The translations under genes were made by a program, and so were the position numbers. 64,000 bases of DNA from Pseudomonadota bacterium (GTDB lineage Bacteria; Pseudomonadota; Alphaproteobacteria; Micavibrionales; UBA1664), in assembly GCA_009926935.1 (NCBI GenBank), contig RFNZ01000004.1:124402-188401 (forward strand), read 5' to 3'. Below the pieces are notes generated by a model, which did not search any database, had not been told where the DNA came from, and worked only from the letters and a program-made list of their open reading frames with translations. Shown piece by piece: positions 1 to 7,745 of this stretch. Numbering within the stretch: the first letter of the stretch is position 1; each line of letters begins with the position of its first letter.

Positions 1-526
1 CGCTGGTGCTGATACCGCTTGCCGGATACGTGGTTTGGTAGGGCAGTGTTTTAAGCCATGGCATGATGCGCCCAGCAGGCGTAACACCCGCCTGCTTGTG
101 TAAAAATGACTGGGCAATCTCATACACCATGGAGCAGCCGATACCGCCCAAAAGCAGTGTGTAAGTGAGGGCAATGGCAAAATCGATTTGTCCGATAAGG
201 CTCAAAGCCTGAAAAATGGCAAGCCCAACCAACAGCCCGACGGCACCCCCCGTCATCATGTGAAGCGCAAGCGGTACATCTACCCGCCTGCGTTTCCACT
301 GGCTGATAACTCCGGCAGTACTGGATGCAAGGATCTGGCAGCTCTGGGTTGTAACCGCAACCGTTGGCGGAATGCCGACAAAAACAAGAAACGGCAGGGT
401 CAGAAAACCCCCGCCCACACCAAACAAGCCAGAAAAAAACCCAACAAGGCACCCGAGAAAAATAATCTCAAGGGCATTGACGGACATCTCTGCGATGGGA
501 AGATAGACGGGCATATCGAACACCAT
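1..526 (-). CDS. TauE/SafE-family membrane exporter (partial, C-terminus off the window)
   Basis: This is a minus-strand reading frame open from ATG 526 to the left edge (175 codons visible). The N-terminus has a hydrophobic segment followed by a glycine-rich stretch FSGLFGVGGGFLTLPFL, which is the signature of sulfite exporter TauE/SafE (DUF81) proteins. A T-Q-S-C-Q-I motif and further hydrophobic segments around residues 85-105 and 115-140 follow. Members are inner-membrane proteins proposed to export sulfite, sulfoacetate or other organosulfur anions; the substrate cannot be told here. The gene diverges from the NTF2-like gene at 539, with only 12 bp between the start codons. The remainder of the protein lies outside the window, so completeness is unknown. 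The family assignment rests on the motif and topology that I translated by hand. Confidence 0.82.
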   Translation of the reverse strand, partial: MVFDMPVYLPIAEMSVNALEIIFLGCLVGFFSGLFGVGGGFLTLPFLVFVGIPPTVAVTTQSCQILASSTAGVISQWKRRRVDVPLALHMMTGGAVGLLVGLAIFQALSLIGQIDFAIALTYTLLLGGIGCSMVYEIAQSFLHKQAGVTPAGRIMPWLKTLPYQTTYPASGISTS

Positions 527-538
527 GGTACCAAACGA

Positions 539-952
539 ATGACGACTGAAACACCCCTCATTGACGCCTATGTCGATTGGCTCCACAGCCTGACAGCACT
601 TTCGGCGCATCGCGCCAGCCGCCTGCTGAATTCACAGGTACGCATCCGCAACCCTGAGGCCGAAGGTGTGGGGTCTGAGGCGGTAAAAGCCATGCATGCG
701 GCACTTTTCGATGATGCTGCCTCGGTCACAATTCGCGTTTTGAGCCGTGCCTCGGATGCCGAAAGAAATACAACCTATCTGCGCTGGGACCGTTTGATCG
801 CCTCAAAAACCGGTGCAAGACAGGCGCTGTCAGGTATCACTGAAATTATGGTGGGGCTGGACGGAAAAATCGCATCAGTGACCGAATACTGGGATAGCGT
901 GCCGGATGCCCTGCCGCAGCGCGGTTTTTTCCAAAAACTATTCGGTAAATAA
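539..952 (+). CDS. NTF2-like/SnoaL-type small protein
   Basis: Predicted protein of 137 aa, starting at ATG 539. The open frame extends further upstream to 188, but that part lies antisense to the TauE gene and is rich in charged shadow sequence, so I reject it. The protein begins with a helical region (DAYVDWLHSLTALSAHRASR), continues with a region where phenotype-neutral positions alternate as in alpha+beta barrels, and ends with a beta-rich part (ALSGITEIMVGLDGKIASVTEYWD) typical of NTF2-like folds, where a central pocket is closed by a curved sheet. I do not recognise a specific enzyme. The 3' end overlaps the convergent LD-carboxypeptidase gene by 15 bp. It could be a ligand-binding or stress-associated NTF2-like protein; function unknown. 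Confidence 0.6.
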   Translation: MTTETPLIDAYVDWLHSLTALSAHRASRLLNSQVRIRNPEAEGVGSEAVKAMHAALFDDAASVTIRVLSRASDAERNTTYLRWDRLIASKTGARQALSGITEIMVGLDGKIASVTEYWDSVPDALPQRGFFQKLFGK

Positions 953-1792
953 CTTCGCAGCGTCCGTATCGATACGCGCTATGCCACCAACCGGGAAGGT
1001 GGGCAAAGGCCCTTTGTGGCCAAACGGCGCATCGCAAATCACGGGCACTTTCAAATGCTTCGTGTGCTCGCGCAAAATATCCGACGTTGTAAAACCAAAC
1101 GGCGTAACCGATGAATCACCCTCTGCGTGAATGACACCGAATATAACCGCCGCGGCTTTATCAAACACACCCGCAAGGCGCAGCTGCATGAGCATCCGGT
1201 CATAGCGGCTCAACTGGTCGCCGATATCTTCAAGAAAAATGATTTTACCGGTGCAATCCGGCATATAAGGCGTACCCAAAAGAGCCGTAAAAATCGAGAG
1301 ATTTCCGCCAACCATGACGCCTCTGGCGCACCCGCCGTTTAAAACTTTGCAGCCTTTCAAATCAACCTGCGTGGGCTTACCCGCAAGTATATCAAGCATT
1401 TGGGTAAGGCCGGTTGTATCAGCTTTACTGATGCGCGAAAGCGTGGGCCCATGAAAACCTTTGACGCCTGTCTTGGCGTAAATGGCATTCAATAGCGCCG
1501 TACCGTCTGAAAAAGCGATAAGCGGTTTTTTGAAAATTTTAAAGTCCAGTAACGGCAAGATATGCATAACTCGGTTGCCGCCGCGTGCCGCCATCACGAT
1601 ATCGATGCTTTTGTCGGCAAACACCTCCATGACAGCTTCAGCGCGTTGTTCGGGGGTACCTGCCGATTGATTGTCAGTCAGATGGTTTTGCGGATGGATG
1701 ATAACTTTATGCCCGTGGTTTTCCAAAACGGCTATGTCGGCGGAGTTGATATCCCCGCGGCTGGAAGGTGCGATAACGCCAAAAGTGCTCAT
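938..1792 (-). CDS. S66-family LD-carboxypeptidase
   Basis: Predicted protein of 284 aa, resembling LdcA/MccF serine peptidases. LdcA removes the terminal D-alanine from murein tetrapeptides in the cytoplasm during peptidoglycan recycling; MccF homologues instead cleave microcin C-type adducts. The expected triad is visible: Ser95 in FSDGTALL, Glu188 in IIFLEDIGDQ and His259 in DAPFGHKGP, all in the usual order and spacing. No signal peptide is seen, in agreement with a cytosolic enzyme. Its start overlaps the end of the photolyase gene by 4 bp, so the two are probably translated from one mRNA, although no functional link is obvious. Sequence alone cannot separate the recycling role from the immunity role; an Mpl-type ligase at 62400 makes murein recycling plausible in this organism. 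Confidence 0.85.
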   Translation of the reverse strand: MSTFGVIAPSSRGDINSADIAVLENHGHKVIIHPQNHLTDNQSAGTPEQRAEAVMEVFADKSIDIVMAARGGNRVMHILPLLDFKIFKKPLIAFSDGTALLNAIYAKTGVKGFHGPTLSRISKADTTGLTQMLDILAGKPTQVDLKGCKVLNGGCARGVMVGGNLSIFTALLGTPYMPDCTGKIIFLEDIGDQLSRYDRMLMQLRLAGVFDKAAAVIFGVIHAEGDSSVTPFGFTTSDILREHTKHLKVPVICDAPFGHKGPLPTFPVGGIARIDTDAAKLFTE

Positions 1793-3177
1793 GTCTCATT
1801 GTTCTTCAGTTTGGCGTAAGCATCAAGGGCGCGTGTACGCCCCGCCGCATGATCAACGATAGGGGCAGGGTAGGCGGTTTTGCCCACCCACTCCCACGGG
1901 GTGTGGATGTATTCGGTCGGCACATCGCGCAGTTCGGGCACAAAATGGCGCACATACAAGCCTTCAGGGTCAAACTTGACCCCCTGCAAAATCGGGTTGA
2001 ACACTCTGAAGTAAGGCGCGGCATCTGCCCCGCAACCCGCAATCCATTGCCAGCTCGCGGCATTATTGGCGAGATCGGCATCAACGAGCGTATCCCAAAA
2101 CCATGCTTCGCCCTCCTGCCAGGGCTGCAACAGGTGCTTGACCAGAAACGACCCGACAATCATCCGCACGCGGTTATGCATCCAGCCCGTTTGCCACAAC
2201 TGCTTCATGCCAGCGTCCACAATGGGGAAACCCGTCATGCCTTTTTTCCATGCCGATAAATGCGCATCATTCGGTACCCACGGGAAGTTGGCGAACTTCG
2301 GTTGCAGCGGTTCCCTTGGCAGCGCGGGGTTGAAATGCAGTAGGCTGATAGAGAATTCACGCCACGCAAGTTCCCGCAAAAAAGGGGCGCTGCCGCCATG
2401 GGGCATGGCCGTGTTCCAGACATCGCGGTGCGAAATTTCACCGAAATGCAAATGCGCTGAAAGCCGCGATGTCGCCTCGATATTCGGGAAGTCGCGCTGC
2501 ACCTTGTAGCCTTTCATCGGGCCCTCGATAAAATCACGCAGGCGTGTCCATGCGCCGTGTTCACCGGGTTCCCACACATCGGCAAAACCCCGGTCCCACG
2601 GGATACTCGGTAAAAATTTTAAATCATCCACACGCAAACCGGCGCAGGCAAAACCGTTGATTTTTTTTGGTGCGGCAAGGCTCCCGCCAATCAGGTTCGT
2701 ATTGCCGAGGCACGCTTTGTAAAAAGGTGTAAAAACACGAAATGGCGTACCGCCGCCCGTTTTGATTTCCCATGGCTCAAACAGCACGGTGCCTTTGAAG
2801 CTTTGCGCATCAATGCTTTTGCTTTTAAGCGCGGCCTTGATGTTTGTATCACGCGTAACGGCATAGGGTTCATAGGCGCGGTTCCAGTGAACGGCTTTCG
2901 CACCACTCTCAAGCACAACATCCATCAGTACTTTTTCAGCACGGCCTTGGCGGATACAAAGCGAAGCGCCTTTGGCTTCAAGCGCCGCACCAAGTTTTGT
3001 GAGCGAGTGGTGCAACCACCAGCGGCTGGCGGCACCGGCACGCCACTGTTCTGGCGTTTCGTCGTCGTGGATATAAAGGCACAAGACAGGCGAGCCCGCA
3101 GCTACCGCAGCATGAAGGGCAGGGTGGTCGGCAAGACGCAGATCGTGCCTAAACCAGACAATGACAGGGGCGTTCAT
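1789..3177 (-). CDS. phrB: Deoxyribodipyrimidine photolyase
   Basis: Predicted protein of 462 aa, the normal length for class I CPD photolyases, which use FADH- and blue light to split cyclobutane pyrimidine dimers. The N-terminal photolyase alpha/beta domain starts with VIVWFRHDLRLADHPAL, and the antenna-domain marker HWNRAYEPY is present. The C-terminal helical FAD domain holds WREF, the W-x-x-G-x-T-G-x-P-I-V-D-type region (KKGMTGFPIVDAGMKQL), MHNRVRMIVGSFL, and DADLANNAASWQWIAGCG, which contact FAD and substrate. A cryptochrome-like C-terminal tail is lacking. It is the first gene of a pair with the LD-carboxypeptidase. The short region upstream (3178-3282) contains DnaA-box-like repeats. 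Confidence 0.95.
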   Translation of the reverse strand: MNAPVIVWFRHDLRLADHPALHAAVAAGSPVLCLYIHDDETPEQWRAGAASRWWLHHSLTKLGAALEAKGASLCIRQGRAEKVLMDVVLESGAKAVHWNRAYEPYAVTRDTNIKAALKSKSIDAQSFKGTVLFEPWEIKTGGGTPFRVFTPFYKACLGNTNLIGGSLAAPKKINGFACAGLRVDDLKFLPSIPWDRGFADVWEPGEHGAWTRLRDFIEGPMKGYKVQRDFPNIEATSRLSAHLHFGEISHRDVWNTAMPHGGSAPFLRELAWREFSISLLHFNPALPREPLQPKFANFPWVPNDAHLSAWKKGMTGFPIVDAGMKQLWQTGWMHNRVRMIVGSFLVKHLLQPWQEGEAWFWDTLVDADLANNAASWQWIAGCGADAAPYFRVFNPILQGVKFDPEGLYVRHFVPELRDVPTEYIHTPWEWVGKTAYPAPIVDHAAGRTRALDAYAKLKNNET

Positions 3178-3242
3178 GCCCCAGCAATGAATGAAAAACG
3201 ATTGAGTATCAAGGCTTTGAACATTAAATTTTGTTCATGTGG

Positions 3243-3278
3243 GCATCCACAGGGTTATCCACAGAAACTGGGGATAAC
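3243..3278. promoter_or_regulatory. Cluster of DnaA-box-like motifs
   Basis: In the 105-bp gap between phrB and the PIN toxin there is a perfect TTATCCACA (3255-3263). A two-mismatch copy GCATCCACA (3243-3251) precedes it, and an inverted one-mismatch copy TGGGGATAA (3269-3277) follows. GTTATCC at 3254-3260 and GGATAAC at 3272-3278 form a 7-bp inverted repeat. An A/T-rich stretch lies next to it at about 3190-3240. DnaA control of phrB, a titration site or an origin element are all possible; there is no neighbouring dnaA, parAB or hemE to favour an origin. Confidence 0.4.
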
Positions 3279-3282
3279 TTCG

Positions 3283-3660
3283 TTAATTGCGCAACGTAGG
3301 CACGTCGTAAAGTGACATACGCACATCGTTGGTCACGATGACCATACCCTCAGCTGCCGCTTGGGCCACGAGCATTCGGTCAAAGGGGTCTTTGTGCATC
3401 GGTGGCAGGCTAGTAAGGGCCGCAATATGCTTGGTATCGATAGGCAGCTGGTTCAGGTTGGTGGCTGCAAGGATATTGTAAAAATCAGGGTCGAATTCGA
3501 GGCGGCCCTGCTGCTGTTGCAGGCTGATCTCCCAAAGGCTGGCGTGCGATACAAAAAAATTATGCTCGTTATCGGCCAAAATCATGCGCAGTGCCGGCGA
3601 CAAGCTCTCGTCATCATAAAGGGCTGAAAGCAGGATATGTGTATCAAGCAGGTAGTTCAT
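3283..3660 (-). CDS. PIN-domain toxin (VapC-like)
   Basis: Predicted protein of 125 aa starting MNYLLDTHILLSAL. An in-frame extension to 3723 exists, but it overlaps the antitoxin gene and adds non-homologous sequence, so ATG 3660 is chosen. The PIN nuclease acids are in place: Asp7 in LLDTH, the conserved Glu in SLWEISL, Asp in HKDPFDRML, and the terminal TND. VapC proteins are Mg-dependent ribonucleases, typically cutting tRNA or rRNA when freed from their antitoxin. This protein belongs to the PIN subgroup with HxDPFDR that pairs with Phd-type antitoxins. The gene follows the antitoxin with a 5-bp gap, which fits a bicistronic operon repressed by the toxin-antitoxin complex. Confidence 0.9.
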   Translation of the reverse strand: MNYLLDTHILLSALYDDESLSPALRMILADNEHNFFVSHASLWEISLQQQQGRLEFDPDFYNILAATNLNQLPIDTKHIAALTSLPPMHKDPFDRMLVAQAAAEGMVIVTNDVRMSLYDVPTLRN

Positions 3661-3665
3661 GGGTG

Positions 3666-3923
3666 TTAGGCCGCTTCCTGAAACAGGTCGATGGTCAGGG
3701 GCTCGGCCACATCGGCATCCCATTCATTCAGCTTCTCAAGAGGCGGCACGGCAATTTTCCCGCGTGCTGCACCAAGGAAACCTGGCTTGCTGTCATCTTT
3801 GTACGGAACCATCTTGGCCAACGGCTTGTCGGCGCGGCCGATGATGATTTCCTCACCCGCTTCGACACGGGCAATGAGGGATGAAAGATGCGTTTTGGCG
3901 TGAGAAATGTTGAAGATTTCCAT
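3666..3923 (-). CDS. Phd/YefM-family antitoxin
   Basis: Predicted protein of 85 aa. The N-terminus, MEIFNISHAKTHLSSLIARV followed by GEEIIIGRADKPLAKMVPY, is the classic Phd/YefM DNA-binding fold (strand, helix, and the R-x-x-x-P-x-A-x-x-x-P element). The C-terminal half (about residues 45-85) is acidic and proline-bearing, as expected for the flexible tail that wraps the toxin. Together with the PIN toxin it forms a type II toxin-antitoxin module. The gene stands first in the pair, directly behind a promoter with three tandem TGGTC units (3961-3990) that are likely to be its autorepression site. Pairing of Phd-type antitoxins with PIN toxins is common and need not indicate recombination. Confidence 0.88.
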   Translation of the reverse strand: MEIFNISHAKTHLSSLIARVEAGEEIIIGRADKPLAKMVPYKDDSKPGFLGAARGKIAVPPLEKLNEWDADVAEPLTIDLFQEAA

Positions 3924-3960
3924 CTTATTCCCTTGAATTAATCAGGTTTCGAAGCCACGC

Positions 3961-3990
3961 ACTAGACCAGACCAGACCAACCCGTGTCAA
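3961..3990 (-). promoter_or_regulatory. Promoter and likely operator of the toxin-antitoxin operon
   Basis: On the minus strand TTGACA (3990-3985) is followed after 18 bp by TCTAGT (3966-3961). Between and over the -10 element lie three head-to-tail TGGTC units (complement of agacc at 3964, 3969 and 3974). A 7-bp inverted repeat, CAAGATT/AATCTTG, sits just upstream at 3988-4014. Tandem or inverted repeats over the promoter are what an autoregulating antitoxin needs. The assignment is from sequence pattern only. Confidence 0.5.
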
Positions 3991-4014
3991 GATTCTCGAC
4001 AGGTCATAATCTTG

Positions 4015-4160
4015 CAAAATGTAGGGCGGCAAATGCCGACCCGTGCGCCCATGCGCACGAGGCCTGCGTGGTGGCTGAACGCAGAAAACGCGAAAGCGGT
4101 TGCGTACAAAAGAAGAGGCGCCTTCCTTGCGGTCGGCGCCTTTTGGAGTTGAGACAGGGA
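4015..4160. other. Structured non-coding stretch, possible small RNA
   Basis: No convincing reading frame covers this part. It contains a chain of short perfect hairpins: CGGC/GCCG near 4027, CGTGCGC-ccat-GCGCACG near 4042-4059, TGCGT/ACGCA pairs near 4070-4085, and AGGCGCC/GGCGCCT around 4117-4142. The last of these is followed by TTTT on the plus strand and, on the minus strand, by TCTTCTTTT, so it may terminate transcription in either direction. I found no match to SRP RNA, 6S RNA or tmRNA signatures. It may be a small RNA or just spacer with a terminator. Confidence 0.3.
4116..4142 (-). terminator. Possible intrinsic terminator
   Basis: Read on the minus strand, AGGCGCC and GGCGCCT form a 7-bp G/C stem with a loop of about 12 nt, followed by a T-rich run (tcttctttt). 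It lies 30 bp after the stop of the small minus-strand gene at 4173, which it would terminate. Read on the plus strand the stem is followed by only four T. Confidence 0.45.
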
Positions 4161-4172
4161 GGTACTAGGCCA

Positions 4173-4385
4173 TCAACGCCATTGCCCGGGCAACCAACTG
4201 GTGCGCACAGGCGCGGCGGATACGGTGACAGGAACAGCTTTGCGCCGTTCCATCATGAGTTCGGATAAGCCTGCTCCCATTTGCGTCGTGACGCGGATCG
4301 CATCATCTACGCGTCTGGCTACAAAGCGCCTGCCGGCGCGTACGCACTTCATGAAAACTCTGGAGAGGCTGCTGATAAGTGACAT
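4173..4385 (-). CDS. Small basic hypothetical protein
   Basis: Predicted protein of 70 aa with a basic middle (KCVRAGRRFVARRVDDAIRV) and no membrane segment or recognisable domain. Support for it being real is indirect. A plausible Shine-Dalgarno (AGGACA) stands about 8 nt before ATG 4385, and a stem-loop with a T-rich tail lies just after the stop codon. No larger frame competes for the region. I do not recognise a family; the arginine-rich stretch could bind nucleic acid, but this is speculation. It could also be a chance frame. Confidence 0.35.
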   Translation of the reverse strand: MSLISSLSRVFMKCVRAGRRFVARRVDDAIRVTTQMGAGLSELMMERRKAVPVTVSAAPVRTSWLPGQWR

Positions 4386-4472
4386 AGTACGTCTGTCCTA
4401 TTCTTTTTAACCTTTCACCCAGTATGCCTGTGAACCCGTTAGCAATTAGTAAACACCGCGCTATAATTCGCT

Positions 4473-5381
4473 ATGGATATAAAGATTCTTCCTGAGGTTG
4501 AAAAAACTCTGCAAAAACAAGGCCCTGTAGTGGCTTTGGAGTCCACACTCATTACCCATGGTTTCCCTTACCCAGAAAATCTGGCCATAGCCCGTGAAAG
4601 CGAGGCCGCGATACGGAAAGAGGGTGCAACCCCAGCGACCATCGCCATCATAAATGGCACACTTTGCGTAGGGTTATTGGATGAGGGACTCGAAGCACTG
4701 TCCAAACCCCGAAATGACATCCTGAAAGCCACAACGCGGGATTTGCCGCTGGCCATAGCCCAAAAGCGTACGGCGGGCACAACCGTTGCTGCCACAATGG
4801 TGATAGCAGCTATGGCCGGTATCAAAATATTTGCGACAGGCGGTATAGGCGGCGTGCATCGCGGTGTAGCGGAGACATGGGATATATCAGCCGATTTAAC
4901 GGAGCTCGCGCGCACGCCGCTGGCTGTCGTATGTTCGGGCGCGAAGTCACTCCTCGATTTACCTAAAACACTTGAGACGCTGGAAACACTGGGCGTGCCA
5001 GTCATCGGCTACGGCACTGATGAATTTCCGGCTTTTTATTCACGCACATCGGGTTTGAAAATCGATGCCCGTGTAAATACACCGGAAGAAGCCGCCGCAA
5101 TTCTAAAATCACATCAGGCACTAGGCGCACAAAACGGCCTGCTGTTCTGTAATCCTTTATCGGAGGCAGAGGCACTGCCAGCTGATGAAATGGAAAAACA
5201 TATCAGAGCCGGCGTGATTGAGGCCGCAAAACAAGGCATATCAGGCAAGACCGCGACGCCTTTCTTGCTGAAGTACATCGTAGCAGCAACGGGTGGGCGC
5301 ACCATTCAACCGAACAAGGCGCTGATCCGTGCCAATGCTGCACTTGCTGCCAAAATCGCCGTCGCTTTCAGTAAAACTTGA
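4473..5381 (+). CDS. psuG: Pseudouridine-5'-phosphate glycosidase
   Basis: Predicted protein of 302 aa, full length for PsuG, which reversibly converts pseudouridine 5'-phosphate to ribose 5-phosphate and uracil. The family's conserved blocks are present in order: VVALESTLITHGFPYPENL at the N-terminus, the AGTTVAATM block, FATGGIGGVHRG near residues 128-138, DISADL, VVCSGAKSLLDLPKTLE with the catalytic lysine, and GYGTDEFPAFY. The partner kinase PsuK, often adjacent or fused, is not in this window; the gene is followed instead by an unrelated small protein that overlaps its stop codon. Together with upp at 51997 this gene suggests salvage of uracil from modified RNA. Confidence 0.95.
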   Translation: MDIKILPEVEKTLQKQGPVVALESTLITHGFPYPENLAIARESEAAIRKEGATPATIAIINGTLCVGLLDEGLEALSKPRNDILKATTRDLPLAIAQKRTAGTTVAATMVIAAMAGIKIFATGGIGGVHRGVAETWDISADLTELARTPLAVVCSGAKSLLDLPKTLETLETLGVPVIGYGTDEFPAFYSRTSGLKIDARVNTPEEAAAILKSHQALGAQNGLLFCNPLSEAEALPADEMEKHIRAGVIEAAKQGISGKTATPFLLKYIVAATGGRTIQPNKALIRANAALAAKIAVAFSKT

Positions 5382-5851
5382 CGTACAAAACCGGTAGCTG
5401 CAAATTCAGCTTCATGCAGGAACCTGTCCATCGCAGCGCCGAAGCCATGAATGCGATTTTCGCAAAGGCAGGCATACGTTTTTTAAAAGCGGTGCCTACA
5501 AAATATGGTGCCGATGATGCGTTGCGCATTATTTATGCTGGCTCATGCTTGGCAGACCCACGCGCCGACTTAAAAGGCGAAGACAGGCGTCCTTTGGCCA
5601 GCGCCTTTATCAAGGCCGGATTGCCAGCTGGCGAATATTTGAAACTGCTGGAAGGTAAAAACGAACCCGCGCTTTACATGGAAGTGTATACGCCGCCCGT
5701 AGACATGCTCTGGACCGTAACCCGCGGCCATATCCATCCGTGGACAATGTATGTTTTGTGTCCTGATGCCGACTACTTTGAAACCAGAGCAGAAGCTCTG
5801 GCAAGAGAACTTGCGCTACGTTTTAAAACAGACGCGCTTGTTCATTCCTGA
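5378..5851 (+). CDS. Hypothetical protein coupled to psuG
   Basis: Predicted protein of up to 157 aa. The frame begins at TTG 5378, overlapping the psuG stop by 4 bp; ATG 5414 is an alternative start giving 145 aa. Neither has a clear ribosome-binding site. The protein has no membrane segment. It carries a central YAGSCLADPRAD stretch and a C-terminal part with GHIHPWTMYVLCPDADYF. I do not recognise the family. Close coupling with psuG suggests co-translation and possibly a role in nucleoside salvage, but that is inference from position only. The stop lies 9 bp from the convergent clpX stop. Confidence 0.6.
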   Translation: MTYKTGSCKFSFMQEPVHRSAEAMNAIFAKAGIRFLKAVPTKYGADDALRIIYAGSCLADPRADLKGEDRRPLASAFIKAGLPAGEYLKLLEGKNEPALYMEVYTPPVDMLWTVTRGHIHPWTMYVLCPDADYFETRAEALARELALRFKTDALVHS

Positions 5852-5860
5852 TTTTTAAAA

Positions 5861-7165
<1,305 letters not shown>

Positions 7166-7331
7166 GGAAAGCGTCCTGCTGGGGCTACGGGAGTAAAAGT
7201 GTGAATCATCTAACCTCCACTCTGCCAAGCGTCGTCCTGACTGGCAAGGGTACTTATCTCAACAATCGCACGGGGGAATTAAGAGAGTCTTAACGCTTTC
7301 GCAGCTGCGCAATTATGCTATGTAATGCCTC

Positions 7332-7745
7332 ATGGGCGATTTACTACCGTTTTCCGAGATAAAAGACACCTTTTTGTTCCTTGAGGATTGGGAGGCGCGA
7401 TATGCCTTTCTCATTGATTTAGGCCGAAAATTGCGCCCATACCCGGAAGAAAGACGAGATGATGCGCACAAGGTCCCGGGCTGTACCTCGCAGGTCTGGA
7501 TGGCGCATAGCTGGCAGGGCGACAGGCTGACAATAATTACCGACTCCGACGCGCATCTGGTCAAAGGGCTTCTGGCCATCCTCGTGGCGCTTTACAGCGG
7601 CAAGACCGCAGACGAAATCAAGGCTGTACCGGTTGAGGCAGCATTTGCGGAGCTGGGGCTGGAGGGGCATCTGTCCCCAAATCGCCGGAACGGTTTTTTT
7701 GCGGTGGCATCACGAATTGAGGCGCTTGCGGCTGCGCATACGTGA
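7332..7745 (+). CDS. sufE: Cysteine desulfuration protein SufE
   Basis: Predicted protein of 137 aa, the usual SufE length. SufE accepts persulfide sulfur from the cysteine desulfurase SufS and passes it to SufBCD for Fe-S cluster assembly. The acceptor cysteine is Cys51 in KVPGCTSQVW, and the family pattern continues with a bulky hydrophobic core and SPNRRNGF near the C-terminus. The gene stands apart from other suf genes, although an Rrf2-type regulator lies at the far right end of the window. Its last 128 bp overlap, on the opposite strand, the 3' end of the PlsC-DUF2125 gene, unusually long for two conserved genes. Confidence 0.93.
   Translation: MGDLLPFSEIKDTFLFLEDWEARYAFLIDLGRKLRPYPEERRDDAHKVPGCTSQVWMAHSWQGDRLTIITDSDAHLVKGLLAILVALYSGKTADEIKAVPVEAAFAELGLEGHLSPNRRNGFFAVASRIEALAAAHT

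Noticed and set aside
188..538. Upstream extension of the NTF2-like frame (start at 188)
   Set aside because: This part lies antisense to the conserved TauE/SafE gene, and its Lys/Asn-rich translation matches no family; ATG 539 gives a complete domain.
4015..4160. SRP RNA, 6S RNA or tmRNA identity of the structured stretch
   Set aside because: The universal SRP GGAAG/AGCAGCC loop and other class signatures are absent; it remains only a candidate small RNA.
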